A stretch of DNA of 64,000 bases from Planctopirus ephydatiae. Its GTDB lineage: Bacteria; Planctomycetota; Planctomycetia; Planctomycetales; Planctomycetaceae. Made by a program: the position numbers and the translations under genes. The DNA lies in contig NZ_CP036299.1 of assembly GCF_007752345.1 (NCBI RefSeq), positions 4,064,001 through 4,128,000 on the forward strand. The letters run 5' to 3'. How positions within the stretch are numbered: position 1 is the stretch's first letter; every line of letters begins with the position of its first letter. Below, piece after piece: positions 19,922 to 29,393 of this stretch. The notes under the pieces were generated by a model. The model was not told the DNA's origin and searched no databases. It saw only the letters and a program-made list of their open reading frames with translations.

Positions 19922-20713
19922 ATGGATCCGGCACCATCGCCAGCCTCCAGCAATCTGGCTCGTCAGATCAATCTCAAGTGGTTGCATCGATTAATCACTT
20001 CTTCGATCGGCCGCAAATTCATCATGGGGGTCACTGGGCTTCTGCTCTGTGGCTTCCTGGTCGGCCACCTCGCTGGAAACTTTCTACTCTTCAAGGGCGA
20101 GAAAGACTTCAACGAGTATGCGGAGTGGATTCACCATCAGAAGCTTCTCCCGCTCATTGAACTGGGGCTGCTGCTATTGTTTCTGGCTCACATTTACCTT
20201 GCATTCGTCACCACCTTCGAAAATCGTAAAGCCCGTGATCAAAAGTACGTGGTTAAAGAATCGAAACAATACGATCTCACCTTGCCGATCCCTGCCCATA
20301 ACTGGATGTTCATCTCGGGCTCGATCATTCTTGGTTTCCTCCTGCTGCATCTGGTCGATCTTCGCATCGGCATCAGGCCAGATTTCGTCTATACCGATTC
20401 GGCATACGCCAACACCATGCAGGCGATCTCTAACCCCATTGGCCGCATTGCTTATATTGTTGGCCCGATCATTCTCGGCTTCCACCTGGCACATGGTTTT
20501 GCCAGTGCGTTCCAGTCGCTGGGGCTCACCCATCCCAAATATTCAGGGCTCATTTATAAGTTCTCCATCGTCTTCGGGATTGCAATTGGTGCTGGATTTG
20601 CCAGCCTCCCCATTCTGGTTCCCGGCATGGCAAATCGCTCAGCCAAACCAGCCACTACGACGAGTACGGCAACCACACCAGCATCAGCAGTCGATCTCCC
20701 TGCTCATGACTAA
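19922..20713 (+). CDS. sdhC: Succinate dehydrogenase cytochrome b558 subunit
   Basis: This is the single-chain, five-helix membrane anchor of complex II of the type found in Bacteroidetes, Bacillus and PVC bacteria, expected to carry two haems. Candidate haem-ligand histidines sit in membrane segments: LCGFLVGHLAGN, LFLAHIYLAF, LLHLVDLRI and GFHLAHGF. Five hydrophobic segments can be counted in 263 residues. The N-terminal 15 residues and the Thr/Ala-rich C-terminus look disordered. It is the first gene of sdhC-sdhA-sdhB; no sdhD is present, consistent with the single-subunit anchor. Confidence 0.92.
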   Translation: MDPAPSPASSNLARQINLKWLHRLITSSIGRKFIMGVTGLLLCGFLVGHLAGNFLLFKGEKDFNEYAEWIHHQKLLPLIELGLLLLFLAHIYLAFVTTFENRKARDQKYVVKESKQYDLTLPIPAHNWMFISGSIILGFLLLHLVDLRIGIRPDFVYTDSAYANTMQAISNPIGRIAYIVGPIILGFHLAHGFASAFQSLGLTHPKYSGLIYKFSIVFGIAIGAGFASLPILVPGMANRSAKPATTTSTATTPASAVDLPAHD

Positions 20714-20843
20714 AATCCACTGGGTCTAAACATTCGACCTCGTTCGTTTGCTCAACCTGGTACCAACCGCAATCGATAAATACAGTCGCAGCATCCAGGA
20801 ATTGCTCACCAACATTTCTATATCGTTTTGAAGAGGCCATTTG

Positions 20844-22778
20844 ATGTCTTTGGCAACTGAAGTTGGCATTCTTGACGGAAAGTGTCCCACCGGTCCGATT
20901 GCAGATCGCTGGCCGAAGCACAAGCAGGAAATGAAGCTCGTTAATCCTGCGAACAAGCGAAAATACACCATCCTTGTAGTAGGCACAGGCTTGGCAGGTG
21001 GATCAGCTGCTGCCTCGCTGGCTGAACTTGGCTACAACGTCCACTCGTTCTGTGTGCAGGACTCGCCCCGACGGGCACACAGTATTGCTGCCCAGGGTGG
21101 TATCAATGCTGCGAAGAACTATCAGAACGATGGTGACAGCGTCTGGCGCCTCTTTTATGACACGGTCAAAGGGGGCGATTTCCGCGCCCGTGAATCGAAC
21201 GTCTATCGTCTCGCATCAATCAGTACCAACATTATCGATCAATGCGTCGCCCAGGGTGTTCCCTTCGCTCGTGAATATGGTGGCACTCTCACCAATCGCT
21301 CCTTCGGTGGGGCACAGGTTTCACGCACCTTTTATTGTAAAGGCCAGACTGGCCAGCAACTGCTGCTCGGCGCCTATCAGGCCATGATGCGGCAGGTCGA
21401 AGCTGGTCGTGTGAAACTTCACACCTGGCAGGAAATGAGTGACCTCATCGTCATCGATGGAGTCGCTCGCGGGATTGTGACCCGCAATCTGCGGACAGGG
21501 GCCTTTGAATGCTACCTCGGCGATGCCGTCGTCCTCTGCACAGGTGGCTATAGCAACGTCTATTATCTTTCCACGAACGCCAAAAGCTGTAATGTGACTG
21601 CCGCCTGGCGTTGCCATAAACGCGGGGCTCTCTTTGCCAACCCCTGTTACACTCAAATTCACCCGACCTGTATCCCTGTCTCAGGCGACCATCAATCCAA
21701 GCTCACCCTGATGAGTGAGAGCTTGAGAAACGATGGCCGCGTCTGGGTTCCGATGAAAAAGGGAGACACCCGCTCGCCAGAGCAGATTCCGGAAGACGAA
21801 CGCGACTACTATCTCGAACGTCGCTATCCGTCATTCGGCAACCTCGCCCCACGCGACGTCTCCAGCCGGGCTGCCAAAGAACGCTGTGACGCAGGTTATG
21901 GCGTTGGCCCCAATGGCCTTTCTGTCTATCTGGATTTCCGCGATGCGATCCAGCGAGATGGCGAAAAGGTGATTCGCAGTAAATATGAAAACCTCTTTCA
22001 TATGTACGAGCGAATCACGGCTGAAAACCCATACAAGCAACCCATGCGAATCTACCCGGCCCTCCACTATACCATGGGTGGTCTGTGGGTTGATTACAAT
22101 CTGCAAAGCAACATCCCCGGGCTCTTTGTGCTCGGCGAAGCCAACTTCTCCGATCATGGAGCCAACCGACTGGGAGCCAGTGCTCTGATGCAGGGACTCG
22201 CCGATGGCTACTTCGTCATCCCCTACACGATTGGCAATCATCTCGCATCGACAAAACTACCCAAAGTCTCGAACGACCATCCCGCTGTGAAAGAAGCTTT
22301 AGTCGAATCGCGAAATCGCATTGAAACGCTTCTCGCGACCAACGGCAGCCGCACTGTTCAGGATTTCCACCGCTCACTGGGTCACATCATGTGGGATCAT
22401 GTCGGTATGGCCCGCACATCAGCCAGCCTACAGACTGCCGTCGAACAGATTCGCGCCCTGCGAGACGAATTCCACGAAAACGTCAAGGTTCCCGGGACAG
22501 CCGACACGCTGAACCAGAACCTCGAATATGCCGGCCGTGTGGCTGACTTCATGGAGTTCGCTGAACTTCTCGCCATCGACGCCCTCCACCGGGAAGAGTC
22601 TTGCGGCGGCCATTTCCGAGAGGAATATCAGACCGAGGAAGGCGAAGCCAAACGTAACGACGACGACTTCTGCTATGTCGGAGCCTGGGAGTTTAAAGGG
22701 GTCGGTATTGAACCCGGGCTCTGGAAAGAACCCCTTAAATTCGAGGAAATCCCCCTCGCCACAAGAAGCTACAAATAG
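20844..22778 (+). CDS. sdhA: Succinate dehydrogenase flavoprotein subunit
   Basis: SdhA oxidises succinate to fumarate. The dinucleotide motif [19 protein letters not shown] lies near residue 45, and [16 protein letters not shown] contains the His that normally binds FAD covalently. Later segments [31 protein letters not shown] and the C-terminal helical domain match the family. The 644-residue length and an N-terminal extension of about 35 residues fit the Bacteroidetes/PVC subfamily. The ATG at 20844 was chosen over an adjacent TTG at 20841; AAGAGG lies upstream. It follows sdhC by 130 bases. Confidence 0.95.
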   Translation: MSLATEVGILDGKCPTGPIADRWPKHKQEMKLVNPANKRKYTILVVGTGLAGGSAAASLAELGYNVHSFCVQDSPRRAHSIAAQGGINAAKNYQNDGDSVWRLFYDTVKGGDFRARESNVYRLASISTNIIDQCVAQGVPFAREYGGTLTNRSFGGAQVSRTFYCKGQTGQQLLLGAYQAMMRQVEAGRVKLHTWQEMSDLIVIDGVARGIVTRNLRTGAFECYLGDAVVLCTGGYSNVYYLSTNAKSCNVTAAWRCHKRGALFANPCYTQIHPTCIPVSGDHQSKLTLMSESLRNDGRVWVPMKKGDTRSPEQIPEDERDYYLERRYPSFGNLAPRDVSSRAAKERCDAGYGVGPNGLSVYLDFRDAIQRDGEKVIRSKYENLFHMYERITAENPYKQPMRIYPALHYTMGGLWVDYNLQSNIPGLFVLGEANFSDHGANRLGASALMQGLADGYFVIPYTIGNHLASTKLPKVSNDHPAVKEALVESRNRIETLLATNGSRTVQDFHRSLGHIMWDHVGMARTSASLQTAVEQIRALRDEFHENVKVPGTADTLNQNLEYAGRVADFMEFAELLAIDALHREESCGGHFREEYQTEEGEAKRNDDDFCYVGAWEFKGVGIEPGLWKEPLKFEEIPLATRSYK

Positions 22779-22867
22779 TCTGAATCACGCATCTTTTACT
22801 TGCAGCATCCCTCATTCATTGCCAGCACGTATCAGCGGCAATCCCTATTGAAGCAGGCACTAATTCC

Positions 22868-23644
22868 ATGATTGCTCACAATAGCGACAGTATGAAACTG
22901 ACTGTCAAAGTCTGGCGCCAGCCCGCGACCGATAAGCCCGGCCACCTCGCGACCTACGAAATCGCTAATATCTCGCCAGACATGTCGTTCCTCGAAATGC
23001 TCGACGTCCTCAACGAGCAACTGATTCTCAAGGGCGAAGAGCCCATTGCCTTCGACCACGATTGCCGCGAAGGCATTTGTGGCACTTGCGGCATCATGAT
23101 CAATGGCCAACCTCACGGCCCGGATAACAACACAACCACCTGCCAGTTACACATGCGACGCTTCAAAAACGGCGATACGCTGATTCTTGAACCCTGGCGG
23201 GCGAATGCTTTCCCGGTCATTAAGGATCTCGTCGTTGACCGTGCGGCCTTCGACCGGATCATTGCCTCCGGCGGGTATGTCTCGATCAACACCGGGAATG
23301 CCCCGGATGGAAATGCAATCCCTGTTCCCGGGACGATGCAGGAAAAGGCCATGGAAAATGCCGCCTGCATTGGCTGTGGTGCCTGCGTCGCTTCCTGCAA
23401 GAACGCCTCCGCCATGCTCTTTACCTCAGCCAAGGTGGCTCACCTGTCACATCTGCCACAAGGTGCTGCCGAACGTAATGAACGCGTTTTGAAGATGGTG
23501 GCCCGTATGGATGCCGAAGGCTTTGGCAACTGTACAAACACAGGCGAATGTGCCGCCTCCTGTCCCGCCGGGATACCGCTGGCCAGCATCGCTCGCCTTA
23601 ATCGCGAGTACATCCGCGCTCTCCTCGCCTCCGACCAGAGCTGA
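22868..23644 (+). CDS. sdhB: Succinate dehydrogenase iron-sulfur subunit
   Basis: SdhB passes electrons from the flavin to the membrane haems. The N-terminal ferredoxin domain has [11 protein letters not shown] and a later Cys for the [2Fe-2S] cluster. The C-terminal domain has [13 protein letters not shown] and [15 protein letters not shown] for the [4Fe-4S] and [3Fe-4S] clusters. The 258 residues match the subfamily, as does the unusual motif spacing compared with proteobacterial SdhB. It follows sdhA by 89 bases and is followed by a clear terminator. Confidence 0.95.
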   Translation: MIAHNSDSMKLTVKVWRQPATDKPGHLATYEIANISPDMSFLEMLDVLNEQLILKGEEPIAFDHDCREGICGTCGIMINGQPHGPDNNTTTCQLHMRRFKNGDTLILEPWRANAFPVIKDLVVDRAAFDRIIASGGYVSINTGNAPDGNAIPVPGTMQEKAMENAACIGCGACVASCKNASAMLFTSAKVAHLSHLPQGAAERNERVLKMVARMDAEGFGNCTNTGECAASCPAGIPLASIARLNREYIRALLASDQS

Positions 23645-23677
23645 TTTAAGCGTTAAGCCAATTCGCTATCACATTTC

Positions 23678-23714
23678 AAAGACGATGCCTGCCTACAACA
23701 GCGCATCGTCTTTT
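23678..23714 (+). terminator. Intrinsic terminator after sdhB
   Basis: AAAGACGATGC pairs with GCATCGTCTTT around a 14-base loop, followed by more T. It begins 34 bases after the sdhB stop and closes the sdhCAB operon. Confidence 0.8.
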
Positions 23715-23752
23715 CATTAATTAATAGCACCCAATTAATAACACACAGTAGA

Positions 23753-23779
23753 GTGCATGCAGTTCCGACGAAATGCACC
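23753..23779. repeat. Short palindromic repeat, copy 1 (GTGCATGCAGTTCCGACG type)
   Basis: GTGCAT and ATGCAC form the arms around AGTTCCGACG. A close match occurs at 27481-27507. It lies between the convergent sdhB and GT39-like genes. Confidence 0.5.
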
Positions 23780-23830
23780 ATCTTCTAACGACAACGGTCA
23801 ATATAGTCCTCATGTGTATTCACCCAACTT

Positions 23831-25633
23831 CTAACTTCCCCTCAACCTCTCCCGCACCTGGACATACCGCTCCACATCCTCCTCACTGAGCTGATACAAA
23901 AACATCGAACCGCCGATTCGTTCTTTGGGCTCGAAGAATCGAAAATATCCAAACTCATCCAGATTCACCGCTCGATAACTGCCATCTGGCAATCGCAGCA
24001 CATGTGGTCGGCCCTGGACATAATTCGCACTCACCGCATGCCAGCCTGGCGCGGGAGTGTAGGCCGCAGGTGCGTTCTGAGTTAATCCGATCTTCCAGGG
24101 CCTGACACTTCCAAAGTAGGCCAAAGTCGATAGCTCAATCTCGTTGGCATCCAGATACTCCTGCAGCAGGTAAAGATCCTGCCCCCAATCCAGATTCGAA
24201 TCAGAGAGCCGGTGAATCCCACCCTCCGATCCACCAGCCAGCAGATTAAAGTACGCGAGATGATCGGGATGTCCCCTTAACGAGAGCGGCATACTGACGA
24301 TCAAGATCACCCCTACGACATTCATCCACTGCGGAGAAATCTTTTCCCACCAGCCGGCTGCCTGAGCTGCAAACAGCATCAGAAATGGAAAGGCCGGCAA
24401 GACATATCTGATCCCCAGCTGATTCCCGGATAAACTCGCAGGGACTACAAACACCGCCACTCCCGTCATGAGTAACAGATTTCGTCGCCACAAAAGGTTT
24501 TTCCCTTCCCCCTCGCCCACAATCCGACTCTTCCTCACGACATGAGCCATCGCCAGCATGAGGCACACCAGCATTGCCAGAGGCAGCTTCCAGATGAACG
24601 CCCACAGGTAGTAACTGCGAAATCCTTCACTATTCCACTCACCATGCAGAAACACCGGATGTTTAACAGCCAGAACCTCGCGCAACGCTTCCCACTCTGC
24701 CAGATACGGTGCAGGTAAGCCCCCAACGGTCAAGAACTGCAGACTCAAAACCAGCCATGTCATGAACAATCCCGCGAGGATCTGCCAGACAATCTCCATT
24801 CGTTTCGCGTTAACTGCCGACTTCGGCAGAATCACCCAGACTCCCACGCACACTGGCAGGACAAACGCCACCGTCAACTTCGTCAGCAGTGCCAGCCCGA
24901 GCACAATTCCCCACAGGCAGGCCCGCTTCCAGGTGGGTCGGCTTTGCCAGTAGACGCACGCGGCGACTGTCGCGAACGCTCCCAAGGTTGCTGGTAAATC
25001 ATGGGTCACCAGACTGCTATGAGCGAGAACTGTCGGACATGTCACCCATAGCATGGCGGCCAGTAAACCGGCAGACTGACCAAACCATAGCCGTGCCCAG
25101 ATCACCAGCAGTAAACCGGCCATTGTCCCGAGTGGAATCATCATCAGGCGAGCGACAAAAAAATGCTGGCGATAGCTCTCGGCATGCTGGTCATGGAACG
25201 CATCCCCCACTTCTTCAGCCATAGGAACGCGATCTGGCCAGCCACTTTTCTCTGGTAACTCCAGCCCCACGCCTCCCAATACCAGCGGTAAACTCGCCCA
25301 CATCCGCACCAACGGAGGATTGATCGGATCGACGCGCCAATCGGCAGTCTGCCAGTAGAACACCCCGATCGGTAGATGCCAGTATTCATCATGCGTCGGT
25401 GACCATCGCCTCGCACAATCCACCGCCAGGAAAGCCTGCACGAGCAATAATCCACCCACGATTGGCCAGAACCAACGCAGCCCACGCCATGACGAGTCAT
25501 CGCTGCGACATATTTCTTCGCCAGCACGCGGCTTTGTCTCGGAATCGACTGGCTGCGCTTCCACACTCGCCGATGCCATCGCAGCCGCCTTTTGACGACG
25601 CTCCTTGTTTCCATGATGTTTGTTAGAAGCCAT
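23831..25633 (-). CDS. GT39-like polytopic glycosyltransferase (ArnT/PMT family)
   Basis: The 600-residue product has about ten membrane segments starting near residue 57. The first extracytoplasmic loop carries SPTHDEYWHLPIGVF and WRVDPINPPLVRMW, the acidic motif and Asn-Pro-Pro pattern of GT39-family enzymes that move sugars from lipid-phosphate donors. The C-terminal 170 residues are soluble and contain SDSNLDWGQDLYLLQEYL, frequent in planctomycete members. The N-terminal 50 residues are polar, Lys-rich and cytoplasmic. Acceptor and donor are unknown. It is divergent from gcvT. Confidence 0.85.
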   Translation of the reverse strand: MASNKHHGNKERRQKAAAMASASVEAQPVDSETKPRAGEEICRSDDSSWRGLRWFWPIVGGLLLVQAFLAVDCARRWSPTHDEYWHLPIGVFYWQTADWRVDPINPPLVRMWASLPLVLGGVGLELPEKSGWPDRVPMAEEVGDAFHDQHAESYRQHFFVARLMMIPLGTMAGLLLVIWARLWFGQSAGLLAAMLWVTCPTVLAHSSLVTHDLPATLGAFATVAACVYWQSRPTWKRACLWGIVLGLALLTKLTVAFVLPVCVGVWVILPKSAVNAKRMEIVWQILAGLFMTWLVLSLQFLTVGGLPAPYLAEWEALREVLAVKHPVFLHGEWNSEGFRSYYLWAFIWKLPLAMLVCLMLAMAHVVRKSRIVGEGEGKNLLWRRNLLLMTGVAVFVVPASLSGNQLGIRYVLPAFPFLMLFAAQAAGWWEKISPQWMNVVGVILIVSMPLSLRGHPDHLAYFNLLAGGSEGGIHRLSDSNLDWGQDLYLLQEYLDANEIELSTLAYFGSVRPWKIGLTQNAPAAYTPAPGWHAVSANYVQGRPHVLRLPDGSYRAVNLDEFGYFRFFEPKERIGGSMFLYQLSEEDVERYVQVRERLRGS

Positions 25634-25895
25634 GCAAAAGCGACCTTCACCTGCGCACGATCGAATTGTCTCGACGACGATAAAACAGGTAGATCATCGG
25701 TTCGCCGGGCAGATTCCACAATGATCGAGTTCCCGCGATCCATGTCCCCCGGCTTTCGACAATCCACCAGCACAAACGAATGGCCTGGGATGTTCAGACC
25801 GCAAAATCAGTTCGATCATTTGCTCAATCGGATTGTTCCTCTACACAATACACACAGCTCAACAACAAACTTTTCCCGGATGGAACGAAACGAAC

Positions 25896-26987
25896 ATGAC
25901 TCTGGCAACTCCACTTTGCGACTGGCACAGCACCCATGGCGGCCGAATGGTCGATTTTGCAGGCTGGAACATGCCCGTCCAGTACAAAGGGATCGTCGAC
26001 GAACACAACGCCGTCCGCACGGCGGCCGGCCTCTTTGATATCTCTCACATGGGTCGTCTTCGCTTCACCGGCCCCGATGCCCGCGAATTTCTCGACGAAG
26101 TGCAAACCGTCGATCTCTCCAAACTCAAAACCGGCCAGATTCGTTATGGCTTCATGCTCAATGAATCTGGCGGAATTCTCGACGATATTCTCGTTTACGA
26201 CTGGCCCGATGCCCCTCAACTGGTGGTGAACGCTTCCAACCGCGAAAAGCTCCTGGCATGGATGACTCCTCTCGCCACGCGCTATGCCGTCTCCATTGAA
26301 GATCTCACGCTCACCAGAGCCATGCTCGCTGTCCAGGGCCCTCAGGCCATCGATATTGCCGCAAAGCTACTTGGCGATGAAGTCCGCCAGCTCAAGTATT
26401 ACACCGGCAAGCCCATGACCTCGTCGAACGAACCCGTCCTCGTCAGCCGCACTGGCTACACGGGCGAAGACGGCGTCGAACTCATCATCGACAGCGGCTC
26501 AGCCGTGGCTCTCTGGCAGGCTGTCTTGGCAGCAGGCGAATCGGTCGGTATTCACCCCTGCGGCCTGGGCTGCCGAGATACGTTGCGTCTCGAAGCCGCC
26601 ATGCCACTTTACGGCCACGAACTCTCGGAAGAAATCGACCCGTTAACAGCCGGGCTCTCCTTTGCCATCAAGCTCTCGAAGCCAGCGAACTTTATTGGAA
26701 AAACCGCTCTGGAGAAAATCGCCACAGGCCCCATTCCCCGCCCGCGTGTGGGTCTGGCACTCGATGGTAAGCGCATTGCCCGCGAAAAAACCCCGGTTGT
26801 GTCTGGCGAAAACATTATTGGTGAAGTGACTTCCGGCACATTCTCCCCCACCTTCCAGAAGTCGATTGCCATGGCCTATCTCGACGCAACTTTTGCCGAA
26901 CCTGGCACCCGGTTGGAAGTCGATATCCGCGGGAAACGGGAATCCGCCACCGTCGTCCCCCTTCCCTTTTACAAGCGGAACTCCTAA
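25896..26987 (+). CDS. gcvT: Glycine cleavage system aminomethyltransferase (T protein)
   Basis: GcvT transfers the methylene group from the H-protein-bound intermediate to tetrahydrofolate and releases ammonia. The 363-residue product has DFAGWNMPVQYKGI, LFDISHMGR, LAVQGPQA, SRTGYTGEDGVEL and CGLGCRDTLRLEAAMPLYGHEL, all in family order. The start at 25896 (MTLATPLCDWH) fits the family; the upstream in-frame codons do not. The other system genes (gcvH, gcvP) are not adjacent; the gene that follows is an unrelated 100-residue protein. Confidence 0.95.
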   Translation: MTLATPLCDWHSTHGGRMVDFAGWNMPVQYKGIVDEHNAVRTAAGLFDISHMGRLRFTGPDAREFLDEVQTVDLSKLKTGQIRYGFMLNESGGILDDILVYDWPDAPQLVVNASNREKLLAWMTPLATRYAVSIEDLTLTRAMLAVQGPQAIDIAAKLLGDEVRQLKYYTGKPMTSSNEPVLVSRTGYTGEDGVELIIDSGSAVALWQAVLAAGESVGIHPCGLGCRDTLRLEAAMPLYGHELSEEIDPLTAGLSFAIKLSKPANFIGKTALEKIATGPIPRPRVGLALDGKRIAREKTPVVSGENIIGEVTSGTFSPTFQKSIAMAYLDATFAEPGTRLEVDIRGKRESATVVPLPFYKRNS

Positions 26988-27021
26988 CGTTCCTGTAGAG
27001 CTCTCTGGTTGGTGCATTAAG

Positions 27022-27054
27022 CGTAGGGTGGGTTAAGGCCCTGCGCAACCCACC
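27022..27054. repeat. REP-like palindrome, copy 1 (GTAGGGTGGGTTAAGG type)
   Basis: GGTGGGTT (27027-27034) pairs with AACCCACC (27047-27054) around AAGGCCCTGCGC. A second copy lies at 28701-28734, directly before the transposase relic. Confidence 0.7.
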
Positions 27055-27110
27055 AATACAGGCACTTCACCAACTATCAACTACCAACCAACAACCTCGG
27101 AGTTCACATC

Positions 27111-27413
27111 ATGGCCGATCGTGAATACTCGCGTTACCAGTCCAAAGTTATCAAGTCGTTCTACGACAACCGCGACACCAGCGACCAGCAGCGGCTCAGC
27201 GAACTCGTCGCCGACCTCTACCTGACGGAAGGCAAAAAGAAGGCCAAGCTCTGGGCGACGGCTGAAGAGATCATGACCCGCCTCGGCGTCCCCGCCTCCC
27301 GCATTGCCCATGTCGTCGCCTCAGATGACGCCGCGATCCTGGCCGAGGTTGTCAAGGACATCCAGGCCGGCAAAATCCAAAAACCCGCCCCACCCAAACC
27401 ACCCACCACCTGA
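27111..27413 (+). CDS. Conserved-looking small soluble protein
   Basis: The 100-residue product is rich in Lys, Arg, Asp and Glu and looks all-helical up to about residue 85 (YSRYQSKVIKSFYDNRD, QQRLSELVADLYLTEGKKKAKLW), ending in a Pro/Lys-rich tail. No membrane segment, signal or metal motif is visible. I do not recognise the family by name. Codon use matches the core genes around it, and a strong terminator follows at once, so it is very likely expressed. Confidence 0.8.
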   Translation: MADREYSRYQSKVIKSFYDNRDTSDQQRLSELVADLYLTEGKKKAKLWATAEEIMTRLGVPASRIAHVVASDDAAILAEVVKDIQAGKIQKPAPPKPPTT

Positions 27414-27416
27414 TAA

Positions 27417-27455
27417 AAACACCCGGTAACCCCTCAGGTCGCCGGGTGTTTGTTG
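27417..27455 (+). terminator. Intrinsic terminator after the 100-residue protein gene
   Basis: AAACACCCGG pairs with CCGGGTGTTT, followed by a T-rich stretch. It begins three bases after the stop codon. Confidence 0.85.
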
Positions 27456-27480
27456 TTTGCGGCATCCGATTCTCTGGTAG

Positions 27481-27507
27481 GCTGCATGAAGTTCCGACGC
27501 AATGCAC
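27481..27507. repeat. Short palindromic repeat, copy 2 (GTGCATGCAGTTCCGACG type)
   Basis: GCTGCATGAAGTTCCGACG followed by CAATGCACC matches the copy at 23753. It lies just after the terminator. Confidence 0.5.
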
Positions 27508-27615
27508 CGACTTCGCAGGGATACTATGCGGCAGAATCCAGCCCAGTTATTGAATGTTACTTAGAAGGTGGCGCACAGAGTTACGTTAAATAAACCGTCG
27601 AGTTCTTCAGTAATC

Positions 27616-28293
27616 TTATGGTAGTCTATAGGACTCAGGCGGCTTGACTTTTGGCACCCCGGGGGCAAATCGCTTGATTCTTACGCCGAGTAGCCTTGTC
27701 TGCTCGGAGCCATCGTCGTGTCCTCGAACAATAACAATTATCCAGAAGCACTCGTTACCTTTGGGTATGGCATCTCCATACATCGAAGCGCTACTAAATA
27801 ACGGGTTGGGATAATATTGAACACTGGTTTGGATTTGATCTCCGGCACTCCAATTCCATGAAGACTCATCAATAATTGCCTGCCAAAACTGCACTTTGCA
27901 CTTAGGAGGCTTGGCTGATGGTCTATAATGGCTCCATTTGTAGGCAGCATGCACCTGATATCCCACCATAGGTTCGTCTAAAGACGGGGGGGCCTCGCTC
28001 CAGGTCAGTTCAAGACTTTCCAAAAGTAGCCTGGGAGCTTGGCCAGGCTGGGGTTCTTCATCTTGATCTTCAACACCAGCTATTGCCGGGGGCATTGTGT
28101 TAGGCAAGGAAGTAGAGGTTGTACGATACGACTCTCCTTCTGTTTTCTCTGAAGCCAAACAAGTTGGTGCGATATCTGAAGTAATCACATTTGAGTTATT
28201 TTTTTCACCGCCGTAAGCCTGCACAAAGATCAAGGCAATAAGAATGCAATTGCAGAATCTTGCCGCGATATGAAAGATTAGGTCGCTAAGCAT
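27616..28293 (-). CDS. Putative secreted hypothetical protein
   Basis: The frame encodes 225 residues. A hydrophobic stretch at about residues 12-27 (CNCILIALIFVQAYGG) could be a signal peptide. The rest has a short Asp/Glu/Pro-rich segment (EDQDEEPQPGQ) and then a beta-rich region with several Trp (LELTWSEAPPSLDEP, SSWNWSAGDQ). I do not recognise a family. Base composition is lower in G+C and codon use less biased than in the neighbours, so it may be foreign or poorly conserved. It could instead be a chance frame. Confidence 0.5.
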   Translation of the reverse strand: MLSDLIFHIAARFCNCILIALIFVQAYGGEKNNSNVITSDIAPTCLASEKTEGESYRTTSTSLPNTMPPAIAGVEDQDEEPQPGQAPRLLLESLELTWSEAPPSLDEPMVGYQVHAAYKWSHYRPSAKPPKCKVQFWQAIIDESSWNWSAGDQIQTSVQYYPNPLFSSASMYGDAIPKGNECFWIIVIVRGHDDGSEQTRLLGVRIKRFAPGVPKVKPPESYRLP

Positions 28294-28436
28294 TGACAGA
28301 ACCTTATCGATTAATCAATCGAATCATCTACCTGCAAATACGGCTTTATAAAAAGGTGCATCCGGACGCGACACCACTCTGACCAAGTTTCACGAGAGAT
28401 CTGTGGAGACTCACGAGAAACGAACACAGGTGTATG

Positions 28437-28688
28437 CACCTCTTTTGCCACGGGCACACAGGTGACCTTAAGGCTGGCAACACGTGTTATTCAGCCAGCA
28501 AGGAGAGTCCCTCGAGCAAATGAGTTTATCATCCTCATTGAATTCAGAGAATATGGTTTCTTCTCTAATCCGATCAAGCTCAAGTGATTCATTTGGTTGG
28601 AGCCTGAGTTCTGAAAGCTCCTTATTGGCAGGGTGGCACAGGTTGCGAGTCCCCGAGCTACCTGTGTGCCAGCGGCACGAGAGGTTGG
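28437..28688. repeat. Inverted-repeat-bounded segment (MITE-like)
   Basis: 28437-28463 and the complement of 28662-28688 agree at about 22 of 27 positions, with a perfect 11-base block GGCACACAGGT. The roughly 200 bases between have no product. The right end also folds on itself: GGCACAGGT (28637) with ACCTGTGTGCC (28662). Confidence 0.45.
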
Positions 28689-28700
28689 CCTTCCAGCACT

Positions 28701-28734
28701 CGTAGGGTGCGGTTAAGGCTTTGCGCAACCCACC
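28701..28734. repeat. REP-like palindrome, copy 2 (GTAGGGTG type)
   Basis: CGTAGGGTGCGGTTAAGG followed by CTTTGCGCAACCCACC matches 27022-27054 with a few changes. It lies about 25 bases before the first recognisable transposase codons, where RAYT-linked REPs are expected. Confidence 0.7.
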
Positions 28735-28757
28735 ACCTCAAAAACCCCATTCAATTG

Positions 28758-29135
28758 ATCAATGACTCCGAGAACGACCGCGGCCCAACATCCCTCTCCA
28801 CGATCATCACAGAACTTCGACGTCCGATCTTGACCAGCGATGCCAGCAGGGACCAACGTGTGAGCCACTACGCGAGAATCACACGAAACAATCCCCTTCA
28901 GTTGATCGCGATTATGCTGATTCCCGATCACCTGCACGCCGTAGAACGATGCCTCGCGACGAAGGTGAATCAGGGCGTTGTTTCGACGACATTTATGCAA
29001 ATCTGCAGAAACACGGCTTGGTAATCCAGCCGCCAATACGCCCTGGAGTTCCTCCCATGGTTTTTGACAAGCTGGCGAATTCCGTGAATTTGAAGATGAC
29101 GCGAGGGATATGGGAGTTATACTCACGAGACGCGT
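28758..29135 (+). pseudogene. Decayed REP-associated tyrosine transposase (RAYT / Y1 family)
   Basis: Pieces of a Y1-type transposase lie in order in different frames. 28780 onwards reads TIITELRRPILTSDASR, like the strand and RRP motif near the start of RAYTs. About 28900 reads LQLIAIMLIPDHLHAVE, with the His-x-His metal motif. About 28955-29020 reads DEGESGRCFDDIYANLQKHGLV, matching the usual KHGLV block, and about 29030 reads NTPWSSSHGF, matching the usual YPWSSFHRF. At least two frame changes and a stop separate them, and the catalytic-Tyr helix cannot be placed. It is a relic, not a working gene. Confidence 0.65.
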
Positions 29136-29393
29136 GAAACAATGGTGGACTGCGCAAAGCCTGAATTCACCCTACCTCGCTTTGGTGGGCCACGCTTCCA
29201 GGACAGCTTTTCTATTGGTTCAAACGTGTGTTGGCGACTCGTCGTTGCACCGCCTTCGCGATAGGATCATCATTCCGCAGAGCGACAGAACCTTACTGAA
29301 TGGTCGATACAGGGGTCCCGCCTGCGATCAGCTGGGCGGGTGGTGTCGGAGTTGGTGAACGGGCAATCTTTTTCACGATGAATGGGAGCGGAA

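Larger units (their letters stand above)
28294..28757. other. Repeat-bearing non-coding region
   Basis: No supported gene. It holds a pair of near-identical inverted 27-base segments (28437-28463 and 28662-28688), a hairpin at 28637-28672 and REP-like copy 2 at 28701-28734. It leads directly into a decayed transposase. Confidence 0.6.

Noticed and set aside
28468-28728. 86-codon open frame on the minus strand
   Set aside because: It overlaps the repeats and has a Cys/Trp-rich product with no start signal. The repeats explain this stretch better.
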